A stretch of DNA of 64,000 nucleotides. It comes from Aestuariispira insulae. GTDB taxonomy: Bacteria; Pseudomonadota; Alphaproteobacteria; UBA8366; Aestuariispiraceae. Position numbers and translations under genes: made by a program. This document shows, piece after piece, positions 51,658 through 61,612 of this stretch. The notes beneath the pieces are model-generated. The model saw only the letters and a program-made list of their open reading frames with translations. It made no database searches and was not told the DNA's origin. Numbering within the stretch: the first letter of the stretch is position 1; each line of letters opens with the position of its first letter. The DNA is taken from contig NZ_QRDW01000002.1 of assembly GCF_003385955.1 (NCBI RefSeq), positions 62,001 through 126,000 of the forward strand, in the 5' to 3' direction.

Positions 51658-52779
51658 CTATTGGGCCGTTACCCGTAATTGCGGGGATAGATGCGCCGAC
51701 TGTTCCTTGCCTGATGTCTGGGAATCCAGGATGCGCAGCTCGCCTACCACCATGGTGGTGAATTCATCCGGCGTGAGGCCGGCAAGCCCCCGCTGGCGCG
51801 ACAGCTCATCAACCGGATCGCCAGGGCCTTCCGCCGTCAGCGGGAAGGTGCCCCAATGCATGCCGATTGATTTTTTCGCGCCAATATCCCGGTGCAGTTT
51901 GACCGCTTCCTCTGGATTGACGTGATAAAGCTTCATGAAAGATCGGGGCGCATAGGCACCGATCGGGATCAGCGCCAGATCAATCCCATCGGCTTTCTCA
52001 CCGATTTCCTTGAATTGCTTGTCATTGTAACCGGTATCCCCGGCAAACCAGATCTTCTTTTCATCAAAGGTCATCAGCCAACTGGCCCAAAGCGTGGTGC
52101 GCCGGTCGAACAATCCTCTGGCCGACCAATGCTGGGACGGCATGGCCTGAAATGTGACATGGTCAAAACCGGCCTGGTCCCACCAATCAAATTCCCGGAC
52201 ACGTTCTCTCGGCACGCCTTCATCGGCGAACCAATCGGCCAGGCCCAGCGGCACCAGATAGACCGGTCTGTCGCCCAGGACTTCCACCGCCTTGTCATCC
52301 AGATGGTCATAATGGTTATGGCTGATCACCACATAATCGATTTTCGGCAGCTTTGCGTAATCGATCACATGGGGGACATAGCGTTCCGGCCCGGAAAAGG
52401 AAAAGGGTGAGGCCCGGTCGGAAAAGATGGGGTCGGTCAGGATATTGATGCCATTCACCTGGATCAGGAAGGTGGAATGGCCGAGCCAACTGATCTGGGG
52501 CGGGGCATCGGGGCCGATATCCAGCTTTTCCGGGGACAGGCGGGTGACAGGCACCTCGCCGGCACGTGCGGCATGATCGGCCCATTTTGTATCGCCAAAG
52601 GCGCGCATGGCCAGGAAATGGAAAAAGGTCTTATTGGGATCGGTGATCTCGGTATTGCGAAATCCACCCTCCACATGATGGGCTGGGCCGATGGGTTCAG
52701 TGCCAACCGAGCTGCAACCCGATAGCAGTGCCACAAACGCCAATCCGGCCAGACAGGTACCGCGTTTTGCCAAGGTCAT
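51658..52779 (-). CDS. MBL-fold metallo-hydrolase lipoprotein (NAPE-PLD-like)
   Basis: 373 residues. Lipobox in FVALLSGCSSV (Cys22). The metallo-beta-lactamase site is intact: ISWLGHSTFLIQVNG, VVISHNHYDHLDDKAV (HxHxDH), WFAGDTGYNDKQF and SIGMHWGTFPLT. The N-terminal PNKTFFHFLAMRAFGDTK and overall layout fit N-acyl-phosphatidylethanolamine phospholipase D-like enzymes. It would hydrolyse a phosphodiester or lipid in the periplasm. The start overlaps the upstream SDR stop (TGATG), so the two genes form an operon. Confidence 0.9.
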   Translation of the reverse strand: MTLAKRGTCLAGLAFVALLSGCSSVGTEPIGPAHHVEGGFRNTEITDPNKTFFHFLAMRAFGDTKWADHAARAGEVPVTRLSPEKLDIGPDAPPQISWLGHSTFLIQVNGINILTDPIFSDRASPFSFSGPERYVPHVIDYAKLPKIDYVVISHNHYDHLDDKAVEVLGDRPVYLVPLGLADWFADEGVPRERVREFDWWDQAGFDHVTFQAMPSQHWSARGLFDRRTTLWASWLMTFDEKKIWFAGDTGYNDKQFKEIGEKADGIDLALIPIGAYAPRSFMKLYHVNPEEAVKLHRDIGAKKSIGMHWGTFPLTAEGPGDPVDELSRQRGLAGLTPDEFTTMVVGELRILDSQTSGKEQSAHLSPQLRVTAQ

Positions 52780-53540
52780 CAGGCAACACCCGCCAACTGC
52801 CGTTCGCGTTCACCGCGCAGGGAAAAATCACCGCCGTCAAATTCAGCCGCCTTCTCGGAACAAAGGAAGGCAATGGCGCGCCCCGCCCATTCCGCCGGGA
52901 TATGATCCTCCCATTCCAGCTCACTCACCGGGTTGATACCGGATTTCTTGATTTCACGCTGCATGTCGGTGGCCACGGTTCCGGGGCTCATGCCAACAAC
53001 CCGGATGCCTTTATCGGCATATTCAAGATGGGACGCCCGGGTTAGGGACAAAACCGCGGCCTTGCTGGCGCAATAAGCGCTCCAGCCTTCCAGAACCTTG
53101 GTGGCGGCTCCGGAGCTGACATTGACGATGACACCGGATCCCAGTTTTTCCATGATCGGCAGGGCGGCGCGCATGCCGTGATAAACCCCTTTGACATTAA
53201 TGTCGATCAGCCGGCCCCAGTCCTCGGGGTCACTGTCGCCCAACCGGTCGATAGGATCGATGACACCAGCATTATTGATCAGGAAATCCAAACGGCCGAA
53301 TGTATTCACACAGGCATGGACCGCGTCCGAGACCTGGTCGAAATCGGCGACATCACATGCAATGGCATCTGCCTGATGGCCCGCTTCGCGCAGGGTGTCG
53401 GCCAGTGCCTGCAGAGCGTCCCCGGATCGGGCCGCCAGCATGACGGAAGCCCCGGCCTGGGCCAGGACAATGGCGGCGGCGGCCCCGATGCCGCGGCTGG
53501 CCCCGGTGATCAGCGCGGTTTTGCCGGTAAAATCCTGCAT
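52779..53540 (-). CDS. short-chain dehydrogenase/reductase family protein
   Basis: 253 residues. TGASRGIGAAAA at residues 12-23, NAGV, catalytic NVSSGAA (Ser) and YCASKAAV (Tyr-x3-Lys), post-catalytic MSPGTVATDMQ. Several acidic residues after the second strand are absent and AARSGDALQAL suggests NADP(H). Its stop overlaps the start of the lipoprotein hydrolase by 1 bp. Substrate unknown. Confidence 0.9.
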   Translation of the reverse strand: MQDFTGKTALITGASRGIGAAAAIVLAQAGASVMLAARSGDALQALADTLREAGHQADAIACDVADFDQVSDAVHACVNTFGRLDFLINNAGVIDPIDRLGDSDPEDWGRLIDINVKGVYHGMRAALPIMEKLGSGVIVNVSSGAATKVLEGWSAYCASKAAVLSLTRASHLEYADKGIRVVGMSPGTVATDMQREIKKSGINPVSELEWEDHIPAEWAGRAIAFLCSEKAAEFDGGDFSLRGERERQLAGVA

Positions 53541-53704
53541 GATGATAGTCTCCCCTGTGTCGAGTATGGCTGATCCCTATTTAGGGATCTTGCGGGGAAG
53601 TTGCACGGGGCTATTGGCAAATAATTTCAATATCCTGTGCTTCATAGGCGCGGGATGTTGCTGATGAAGCGGGGGCGGCAATTGATGGCATGCGGCGCGG
53701 CCTT

Positions 53705-54427
53705 CTATTGCCTTGGAGTGCCTGCGATATAGATGGTCTGGGTAAACTCGTTATGCTGTAGGGGGTTATGAAAGGTCACCTCTTCCGCGCGGGCGGTTTC
53801 AAACACCTGGGCCAAGCGCTCGGTGAAACCCGGGTCGGCCCGGTCGTTGGACCAAAGGGCAAAGACGCCCTGCGGTTTTAGATGATGAGCCATTTTTGCC
53901 AAACCGTCCGGCGTGTAAAAAGGCGCATTGCCGGGATCTAGCAGAAACTCCGGGGAATGGTCGATATCCAACAGGATCGCATCAAACTGTCGCCCCGGCT
54001 GGTCCGGGTCATAGCCATCCGTGCCCGCCGAAAGTTTGAAAAAGTCGCCTAGCACAAACCGGCAGCGGTCATCGCCGGTGAGTTCCGGCCCCAGTGGCAA
54101 AAGGCCGCTTTCATGCCAGTCGATAACAGCCTCCATGGCATCCACAACCAGCATGGCCCCGACCGTGTCATGATCAAGGGCTGCCTTGGCGGTGTAGCCG
54201 AGGCCCAGCCCGCCGACCACGACCTCCAGATTGTCGCCTGCCAGGTCCGCCAGGCCCAGATTGGCAAGGGCAATTTCGGATTCCGTGAACAGGTCGGACA
54301 TCAAAAACTCGTCACCCAGCTTAATTTCGATGACGTCAACGTCCAGCGACAATTCCCGGCGGCGGCGCAGGCTCAACAGCCCGATGGGGGTATGCCGGTA
54401 ATCCAGTTCCTTGAAAAGCAGGCTCAT
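53705..54427 (-). CDS. spermidine-synthase-like (class I Rossmann) protein
   Basis: 240 residues from ATG 54427. It resembles the SpeE/spermine-synthase fold: strands ELSLDVDVIEIKLGDEFLMS, the nucleotide-binding VVVGGLGLGYTAKAAL, acidic strand AMLVVDAMEAVIDW, and the region FDAILLDIDHSPEFLL with PDGLAKMAHHLKPQGVFALWS. The polyamine-binding gate residues cannot be confirmed, so methyl- or aminopropyl-transfer is unresolved. It lies upstream of no obvious partner. Confidence 0.8.
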   Translation of the reverse strand: MSLLFKELDYRHTPIGLLSLRRRRELSLDVDVIEIKLGDEFLMSDLFTESEIALANLGLADLAGDNLEVVVGGLGLGYTAKAALDHDTVGAMLVVDAMEAVIDWHESGLLPLGPELTGDDRCRFVLGDFFKLSAGTDGYDPDQPGRQFDAILLDIDHSPEFLLDPGNAPFYTPDGLAKMAHHLKPQGVFALWSNDRADPGFTERLAQVFETARAEEVTFHNPLQHNEFTQTIYIAGTPRQ

Positions 54428-54497
54428 CCGGCAATTCCTTGATCCATGAAACAAAAGCGGCTGCAAGGGTGACAGCTGCCGCCCGCCAGATCAACCG

Positions 54498-55091
54498 TCA
54501 TCCGCCATAGCGGTAATGGCCGGTGATGCGGTAATCGAACAGCATGTTTTCCAGCATCGGGCCAAAGCCGATATTGTGGATGATCAGGGGGGTGCCGTTT
54601 TCTGCATGCTGATCGGAGACGATCCCGATATGGGGCAGGTTGCCGCGATCGCGCAGGTTCCATGTGACAATGTCGCCCGGCCGGTAATCTGAGGCGTGGC
54701 GGCTGGGCGTGAGGGCCTGGCCGTGGCGTTCGAAAAAGACCCGCAAATTTGGCACACGGCGATGATCGATATTGGCGTCGGGGCGTTTCAGCCCCCAGAA
54801 ATTGGGGTAGGCGCTGAAATGCCGGGACATGTCCTCATGGACACGCTCTTGCAGATCAATGCCAAGCGCCCGGTAGGACCGGACCACAACATCGCTGCAT
54901 ACCCCCAGATAATCCGGGACATCGCCATTGGGATAGGCGATTTTGCGATAGGAGCCATCATAAATCACCCGGTGGTCGGTCCGGTCCATGGCGGCTTTCG
55001 CCAGGGCGGCGGGAAAGGCATCGTCAGCCTTGGCAGGGGACAAGGCATTGACCAACAGCATCAACAGCGTGACAAAGAAGATATACAGCAT
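54498..55091 (-). CDS. DUF1287 family exported protein
   Basis: 197 residues. Signal peptide to about residue 22 (LLMLLVNALSPAKA). DUF1287 landmarks: YDGSYRKIAYPNGDVPDYLGVCSDVVVRSYRALGIDLQ with a catalytic-type Cys, MSRHFSAYP, DHRRVPNLRVFFERHG, DYRPGDIVTWNL, LPHIGIVSD, IIHNIG. It looks like an NlpC/P60-like periplasmic hydrolase (Cys, His). Exact target unknown. It is divergent from the acetyltransferase at 55204. Confidence 0.85.
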   Translation of the reverse strand: MLYIFFVTLLMLLVNALSPAKADDAFPAALAKAAMDRTDHRVIYDGSYRKIAYPNGDVPDYLGVCSDVVVRSYRALGIDLQERVHEDMSRHFSAYPNFWGLKRPDANIDHRRVPNLRVFFERHGQALTPSRHASDYRPGDIVTWNLRDRGNLPHIGIVSDQHAENGTPLIIHNIGFGPMLENMLFDYRITGHYRYGG

Positions 55092-55203
55092 GACATAATC
55101 TCCCCTCGAAAAAGCAGCGTCAGGCTGATGGTGAGGGTATCGTCAGGCTTTGCCGGCATTGGGGCCGGTTTGGGGCGAAAATAGGGCAGGGAGAATTTGG
55201 AAT

Positions 55204-55668
55204 ATGACCAACACATTCCGGATGATTGAAATGGGCGACCGCGCGCAGATGCGGGATATGGCGGGCGAGGTCTATGCCTATTTCCGGGGAATCGCCGGGA
55301 ACGGGGATATTGCGGCAACGGAAAGAGAGCGGGACGATTTTGCCGATCTCAGCCTGGGCGATGATCCGCTTTGTAACTGCCTGCTGGCGCTGAATGGGGA
55401 TCGGATCGTCGGGTATATGGCCTATTATTATGGGACGTTTGACACCGATCGTGCCTTTTATATTGCCGGGCTTTTCGTCCGGGAGAAGGCCAGGGGACAG
55501 GGGCTGGGCCGCCAGTTCATGGATCTGGCATATGGCCTTGCCGAAAAACGTCGGGCGCAGCGCATTGTCTGGCAGGTCTGGGTGGAGAACGACCCGGCCT
55601 TGCGTTTTTATGAGGGCCTGGGGGCTGAATACATCCCGGAAGAAAAGCTGATGACGATCCGGCTCTGA
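55204..55668 (+). CDS. GNAT family N-acetyltransferase
   Basis: 154 residues from ATG 55204, preceded by AGGGAGAATTTGGAAT. The GNAT core is visible: CLLALNGDRIVGYMAYYY (strand pair), FYIAGLFVREKARGQGLGRQFMDLA (acetyl-CoA loop with RGQGLG), and NDPALRFYEGLGAE. It transfers acetyl from acetyl-CoA to an amine; substrate unknown. Its stop is 8 bp from the convergent CoA-transferase stop. Confidence 0.9.
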   Translation: MTNTFRMIEMGDRAQMRDMAGEVYAYFRGIAGNGDIAATERERDDFADLSLGDDPLCNCLLALNGDRIVGYMAYYYGTFDTDRAFYIAGLFVREKARGQGLGRQFMDLAYGLAEKRRAQRIVWQVWVENDPALRFYEGLGAEYIPEEKLMTIRL

Positions 55669-55676
55669 TACCGGGG

Positions 55677-56999
55677 TCATATCAATCCCCGTTCCCGCGC
55701 CCGGGCCGAGAGATCATCGCGGAAATCCGGATGGGCGATGTTAATCAGCGCACGGGCGCGTTCGCCAAGGGATTTGCCCTTCATATCCACCGCGCCAAAT
55801 TCGGTCACCACATAATGGGTATCCATCCGGGGATCGGTCACAGTGCTTTCCGCCAGATGGGGCACGATCCTGGAAATCGACCCGCCTTTGGCGGTGGAAT
55901 GCAGTGCGATGAAGGATTTCCCGCCAGGGCTTTCAAAAGCTCCGCGCACAAAATCCAGCTGGCCGCCGGTGCCGCTAAACTCCCGGCCATTGATGCTTTC
56001 CGAATTGACCTGGCCCGAGAGATCCACCTGGATCGCGGCATTCACCGAAATCAGGTTCTTATTCTTGCGGATGACCGCCGGGTTGTTAACCCAGCTCACC
56101 GGGTAGCCGGTGATCGACGGATTGTCATCCATGAAATCGAACATCTCGCGGTCGCCCAGTGCCAGGGTGAAGACATGCTTGTGCGGCAACAGGGTCTTGG
56201 TCGCGCCATTCATGACACCTTTCTTGATCAGGCGCACCATGGGCGGCGAAAACAGTTCCGAATGCAGGCCCAGATCCTTATGCCCTTCCAGCCGCTCCAT
56301 CACCGCGTTCGGCACCGCGCCCACCCCCATCTGGATGGTCGCGCCATCGGGGATCTCGGCGGCGATCAGATCGGCGATGGCCAGATCCTCCGCACAGGCC
56401 TGACGGTTGCCAATTTCCATCAAGGGCGTGTCATGCTCAATCACATGATCGACGGCGGACACATGCAGCAGGCACTCGCCAAAGGTACGCGGCATCTGGG
56501 GATTGACCTCGACAATCACGCGCTTGGCCTTGCGCACCACACTGGCGGAATAATCCGCATTGGTGCCCAGTGAAAAATGCCCGGATTTATCCATCGGCGA
56601 GACCGTGATGGCGATACAGTCGGGGGTGATCTGTTCGGAGAGCAAACGCCCGGCCTGGAAAAAGACGCAGGGCACGAACTGGACCCAATCCTGGCCCGCT
56701 TTATGGCCCGCCTCCGCCAGCGCCCGGTCGTGGGAGGACATGAACAGCGGATGGGGTTTGATCACCTCCATCAATTCCGGCACCAGCAGGGTTTCCGCCG
56801 CCGCCGGAGTGGAATGCATGTAATAAAGCTTCAGCAGGCTCAGATCGCCCGCATGGGCGCGTTTGGCCAGCGCCGCCATGAAGGCGGGCGGCATGGCAAC
56901 CCCCATGCCAAGGATCAGATTGGACCGGTCGGGCACGCGGGCGGCGGCCTCGTCATGGCTGACCAGTTTTTGTTGGTAAAGGCTTTCCACTTCGGTCAT
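55677..56999 (-). CDS. acetyl-CoA hydrolase/transferase family protein (4-hydroxybutyrate CoA-transferase-like)
   Basis: 440 residues, the usual length for the family. Motifs: GMGVAMPPAFMAALAKRA, ISPMDKSGHFSLGTNADYS-like segment, IQMGVGAVPNAVMERL, and GLHSELFSPPMVRLI containing the conserved Glu that forms the enzyme-CoA thioester. It moves CoA between short-chain acids and acetyl-CoA. A single gene; its substrate cannot be fixed from the neighbourhood. Confidence 0.9.
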   Translation of the reverse strand: MTEVESLYQQKLVSHDEAAARVPDRSNLILGMGVAMPPAFMAALAKRAHAGDLSLLKLYYMHSTPAAAETLLVPELMEVIKPHPLFMSSHDRALAEAGHKAGQDWVQFVPCVFFQAGRLLSEQITPDCIAITVSPMDKSGHFSLGTNADYSASVVRKAKRVIVEVNPQMPRTFGECLLHVSAVDHVIEHDTPLMEIGNRQACAEDLAIADLIAAEIPDGATIQMGVGAVPNAVMERLEGHKDLGLHSELFSPPMVRLIKKGVMNGATKTLLPHKHVFTLALGDREMFDFMDDNPSITGYPVSWVNNPAVIRKNKNLISVNAAIQVDLSGQVNSESINGREFSGTGGQLDFVRGAFESPGGKSFIALHSTAKGGSISRIVPHLAESTVTDPRMDTHYVVTEFGAVDMKGKSLGERARALINIAHPDFRDDLSARARERGLI

Positions 57000-57102
57000 G
57001 GTGTCGATCCGTTTGAGACAGGGGCTTGAAACTGACGCTTGAGTCTAACTATTTTGCGCTGCACAAAAATTGAATTTTTAATGACAATGGGGGAGGGGAT
57101 CA

Positions 57103-57765
57103 ATGCTGGTGATTTTTGATTGCGACGGCGTTCTGGTGAACAGCGAAGCGATCTATATCCAGGCGGAGCTGGACCATCTGGCGGCGGCCGGGCTGAATTT
57201 TGACCGGCGCGATTACATGACCGCTTTTACCGGCATGCCGATGGATGCCTGGGAGCGCAAATTGACCGAGCTGGCCATGACACGGTTCCAGGTGGAGCTG
57301 GCCAGCGATTTCTTCGACCGGCTGGCCCGCCAGGTGAAAGATCAGATCGAGCGCGATCTGGCCATGGTGCCGGGGGCCAGGGACCATATTGAGGCGCTGG
57401 AGCGGCCGGTCTGCGTGGCGTCCAGCACGGGCCTGGAAAAGCTGCATTGGAAACTGAACCATACGGGACTTGCCCCGCTGTTTGGCGAAGGGATCTATTC
57501 CGCCGACATGGTGACCCACGGCAAGCCGGAACCGGACCTGTTCCTGCATGCGGCGCGCGAGATGGGCGCGAAGCCGAAGGATTGCATCGTGGTGGAGGAT
57601 AGCAGCAACGGCGTGCTGGCCGGCAAGGCGGCCGGCATGACCGTGATCGGCTTCACCGGCGGCGCCCATTGCCTGGACGCTCATGACGCAGACCTTATCA
57701 AGGCCGGGGCCGACCATGTGGCGGCGGATTACCCGGCGCTGCAGGAGATGTTGGGGTATTTGTGA
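57103..57765 (+). CDS. HAD-superfamily hydrolase, beta-phosphoglucomutase-like
   Basis: 220 residues. Motif I VIFDCDGVLVNSE with the two catalytic aspartates, motif II CVASST, motif III Lys (HGKPEPDLFL) and motif IV VVEDSSNGVLAG. A cap domain spans about 15-80. Likely a phosphatase or sugar phosphomutase. A good GGGGGAGGGG ribosome site precedes ATG 57103. Confidence 0.93.
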   Translation: MLVIFDCDGVLVNSEAIYIQAELDHLAAAGLNFDRRDYMTAFTGMPMDAWERKLTELAMTRFQVELASDFFDRLARQVKDQIERDLAMVPGARDHIEALERPVCVASSTGLEKLHWKLNHTGLAPLFGEGIYSADMVTHGKPEPDLFLHAAREMGAKPKDCIVVEDSSNGVLAGKAAGMTVIGFTGGAHCLDAHDADLIKAGADHVAADYPALQEMLGYL

Positions 57766-57818
57766 GAAGAGTTTTTACTTGTATTAGTTCCGATCTAATC
57801 TGACACAGGTCAACCCAG

Positions 57819-58859
57819 TCAGTAAGAGATCACCCTGAATTCTTCTTCGCGATTCCATTGATCACGAATCTCAATAATCCCATCCTCCATTGTCAGGAAA
57901 AGCCGCACCAATTCCGGGTCAAAATGCCGCCCGGCCCCTTCTCGGATCGCACTAAATGCTTCTTCTATCGACCATGGTTCCTTATAGGGTCGTTTCATGG
58001 TCAGGGCATCAAACACATCCGCGATCGCCACAATCCTAGCGGATTCCGGTATATCTGTTCCAGATAAACCGCCCGGATAGCCGCTGCCATCCCATTTTTC
58101 GTGATGACATTGCGCGATCTCAGATGCCAGATAGAAAAGCGGACTGTCGCTTTTTCGGAGGATTTGCGCACCGATCTCCGCATGGCGCTTCATGATCTCC
58201 CATTCCTCCCTGTCCAGTTTCCCGGGTTTCTTCAGGACGGAATCCGGAATACCGATTTTACCGGTATCATGGAGGGGGGCTGCCAGTTCCAGGAGGCGGC
58301 TGTCCTCCTCGGACCAGCCGGCGGCGGTAGCCAGAGCCTTGGCATAGGCCGCCATCCGCCAGATATGGACACCTGTGTCCGTGTCGTTATAGTGCCCGGC
58401 CTCTCCCAGCATTTCGATGGCTGTTTCCAAAAGGCGCTGATGCTGGTCCACCTGCTGATGTACTGATTTTCGCAAGCTGATATTCATGCGTGGCAGCTTC
58501 AACTGGGTCTGCACCCTTGCCATCACCAGGGCAGGACTGACCGGTTTGGCGATGTAATCCACCGCCCCAACCATGAACCCTTCTGCCTCGTCGGAAATAT
58601 CCGACATCGCGGTTACAAAAATGACGGCAATATCCAGGGGCCGGCAATCTTTCTTTAATGCCGTGCAAACCTCATATCCGTTCATTCCGGGCATCATGAT
58701 GTCCAACAAGGCTATATCAGGCGCATGTTCCTGAGCCAGTTCAATAGCTCGTATACCCTCTTTGGCAAAAAACAGTTCGAAATCCTCTTCCAGAATACCC
58801 TTCAGCAAGGCGAGATTGGCTGGTTCATCATCCACCAATAGTATTTTGCCTAACTTCAT
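57819..58859 (-). CDS. response regulator with HD-GYP output (c-di-GMP phosphodiesterase-like)
   Basis: 346 residues from ATG 58859. The receiver domain (about 1-125) has VDDEPANL, the phospho-acceptor Asp in ALLDIMMPGMNG and Lys in IAKPV. The HD-GYP domain (about 150-340) has the HD pair in LAAPLHDTGKIGIPDSVL, KRHAEIGAQIL, CHHEKWDGSGYPGGLSG (GYP) and DVFDALTMKRPYKEPW. It should degrade cyclic-di-GMP on phosphorylation. It overlaps the upstream kinase gene's end by 32 bp and is the last gene of the PhnD-kinase operon. Confidence 0.93.
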   Translation of the reverse strand: MKLGKILLVDDEPANLALLKGILEEDFELFFAKEGIRAIELAQEHAPDIALLDIMMPGMNGYEVCTALKKDCRPLDIAVIFVTAMSDISDEAEGFMVGAVDYIAKPVSPALVMARVQTQLKLPRMNISLRKSVHQQVDQHQRLLETAIEMLGEAGHYNDTDTGVHIWRMAAYAKALATAAGWSEEDSRLLELAAPLHDTGKIGIPDSVLKKPGKLDREEWEIMKRHAEIGAQILRKSDSPLFYLASEIAQCHHEKWDGSGYPGGLSGTDIPESARIVAIADVFDALTMKRPYKEPWSIEEAFSAIREGAGRHFDPELVRLFLTMEDGIIEIRDQWNREEEFRVISY

Positions 58860-60247
58860 GGCAATCCTCCTCAATGTTCGCCCCGTTTTGGCCTGCCAGA
58901 TCGAATATCAGGGCCGCCGCTTTCTCAAATTCGAACTCATCCACATATTCGGCCAGGGCCCGCCGGTCCTTCAGGCAACCCGCGTGTTCCAATATTGACA
59001 ACACCTCTTTCAAGGATTGTCCGTTCACTTGGCCTGAAGATAACTCATTGGAAAGGTTGAGCAGTTTCTCCTTTTCCCGAGCGAGCTCCGCATAGGTAGG
59101 CATAGTATTGGTCGGGACTTCGGGCACCGGCTTGATCGAGTTTTCAAGCAGTTCAATGGACTTCAGAACCTGTTCAAGGGATATTGTCAGTTCCGCCGAG
59201 GCCTGACGAATAGCGCCAGGCAGGATTTCTTTGTTTTTCAGTAAATCCTCATATTGCTCAAACTGGTCCCAAAGCTTATCAAGCGCCAGATTGCCAGCAA
59301 GGCCTTTTAGCGCATGTGCCTTGGCCAACGCCTCACCCCGGTCCCCGCCAATCGCTGCACTCAGCAGGCCGAAGCCCGACAGGGCATGGTTGTTTTTAAA
59401 TCCGACAAGTGCCTTTAAATAAGCTGCCCTGTTGCGCCACCTCTTGAGGCCCACAGCCACATCGGCAACCCCATCCAGCAGGGCCCAGTTGTGGTCATCG
59501 GATATCTCCAATGTCCTGCCTATTGTCTTGCGTGTCCGCCCCTTGCTTTCTTCGACCAGTTCCTCCATCAGGGATGAAACTCGTTCAAAATCCACCGGTT
59601 TTGCCGCGACAACATCCATCCCGGCCTCAAGGCACAGGCTCCTTTCCTCCTCCATCACCGAGGCGGTCAAGGCGATGACAGGTGTTCTCGGCAGATTGTT
59701 GTCATCCTCGTAGGAGCGGATTTCCCGGGTGGCTTGCATGCCATCCATGACCGGCATCTGCACATCCATTAAAATCACGTCCGGCTTCTGTTCGACATAA
59801 GCCCTGATGGCCAATTGTCCATTCTCGGCGGTCAGGACGCGATGCCCTTCCTCATTCAGATTCAAAATGCATAGATCCAAGTTTTCCTGGATATCGTCCA
59901 CAACCAAAACCAGGAATTCCCGTCCAGGCTGATTGGCGGCGGGCGCCGGGGCAAGCCCTGCATCCTGCCTTAGACAGACCTCACAAGTCGCATCGTCAAA
60001 ACTGATGGTGAAGAAAAAGGAACTGCCGATGCCCGGCTGACTTTCCAGCCAGATACTGCCCCCCATCAGTTCCACAAGCTCCTTGCTGATTGCGGTTCCA
60101 AGACCCGTACCGTTGTAATGCCTGGTGGATGCGTCATCGACCTGCGAAAAACTATCGAATATGGTCGCCTGCTTATCCGTTGGAATGCCAATTCCGGTAT
60201 CGCGCACCTCAAAAGAGATCAGGTTCATAATCTCTGTTCCGCCCGCG

Positions 60248-60444
60248 TAGACGGAAATGCCGCCCGTTTCCGTGAATTTGATGGCATTGCCGATCAGATT
60301 GTTCAGGACTTGGCGAATACGGTCGGCATCCCCGACAAAGCAGCTTGGCAGATTGGCCGCCATTTCATATTGCAGGGTCAGGCCTTTTTGCTGTGCGGCA
60401 TATTCAAATCCCTGCATGACCTCTTCCAGTAGGGTCGGCAGGTG
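60248..60444. repeat. 197-bp perfect tandem repeat, copy 1
   Basis: First unit of a head-to-tail direct repeat with no mismatch seen against copy 2; units start with TAGACGGAAATGCC and end GGTCGGCAGGTG. The length is not a multiple of three, so it shifts the kinase frame by two bases. Confidence 0.95.
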
Positions 60445-60641
60445 TAGACGGAAATGCCGCCCGTTTCCGTGAATTTGATGGCATTGCCGATCAGATTGTT
60501 CAGGACTTGGCGAATACGGTCGGCATCCCCGACAAAGCAGCTTGGCAGATTGGCCGCCATTTCATATTGCAGGGTCAGGCCTTTTTGCTGTGCGGCATAT
60601 TCAAATCCCTGCATGACCTCTTCCAGTAGGGTCGGCAGGTG
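60445..60641. repeat. 197-bp perfect tandem repeat, copy 2
   Basis: Second unit, immediately adjacent to copy 1, followed by unique sequence GAAACATTCC. It encodes the end of the HisKA region through the N box of the kinase. Confidence 0.95.
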
Positions 60642-61612
60642 GAAACATTCCCGGATCAGTTTCCATTGCCCGCTTTCAAGCTTGCTGTAGTCGAGTATGT
60701 CATTGATGACGGTCAGAAGATTGCGCGCGGACTGGTTGGCCGTTTTCAAATGCTTGACGACTGTTTCCGGCAAGCCCTCGGATCGTAGGGACACGTCCAG
60801 GAATCCAAGCACTGAGTTCATCGGTGTGCGTATTTCGTGGCTCATATTGGCAAGGAAGCGTGATTTTGCCAGGGCCGCATCCTCAGCCCGTTTTTTTGCC
60901 GCTTCCAGATCCGCAGTTTTTTCGCGAACCATGTTTTCAAGATTATCACGGTGATTGCGCAGCTGTTTTTCCCGGTCTATTACCTTGTCGGCCATATCTC
61001 CCAATGTTGCAGTCAGTGAAGAGATTTCATCCTTTCGTTCATCTACCAGGATTTCGACTTCTCGGCCGACCGAGACTTCCTCAGCCAATGTTGCCAATCT
61101 GCTCAGCCGGAGAAGCATCAATTTGCTCAGGTAAAAATAAAGAAACAGAACCAGCACAACCAACACTGCAAGAATTGTTCCTCCAAGAATCCGGACCGTC
61201 TTGGTTTCAATTCTTGTGAGCGCTTCCCGATCCAGCGCCAAGCTCATTCTGGCGAGCGGTGCCGCCGCACTTCCGATCAGGACCTCCAAGGGTTCTTGCT
61301 CGGGGGAACTGCCGACTTCGCTCATCATCGGATAAAGTATGATGCCCTGGGGATTTTGAACGACGACCCTGCTCCAGTTTTCCCGTTCCTTTTCAATCTG
61401 CGCTAAAGTCTCCTGGATTTTGGCCAGATCCATGGCGATCACATCCGGCTCCAGCGCCAAGGCAAGGATCCTGAGGAAAGATTTTTCCTGTTCCAGTTGC
61501 CCCTCAACACGTTTGGTCACATAAAGTGGGGACACCACAGTTTCCCATAACAGAGCAATCAGGACTGTTACGATACAGATTGGAACCAGGATTTTACTGC
61601 GCAGCCCTCTGA

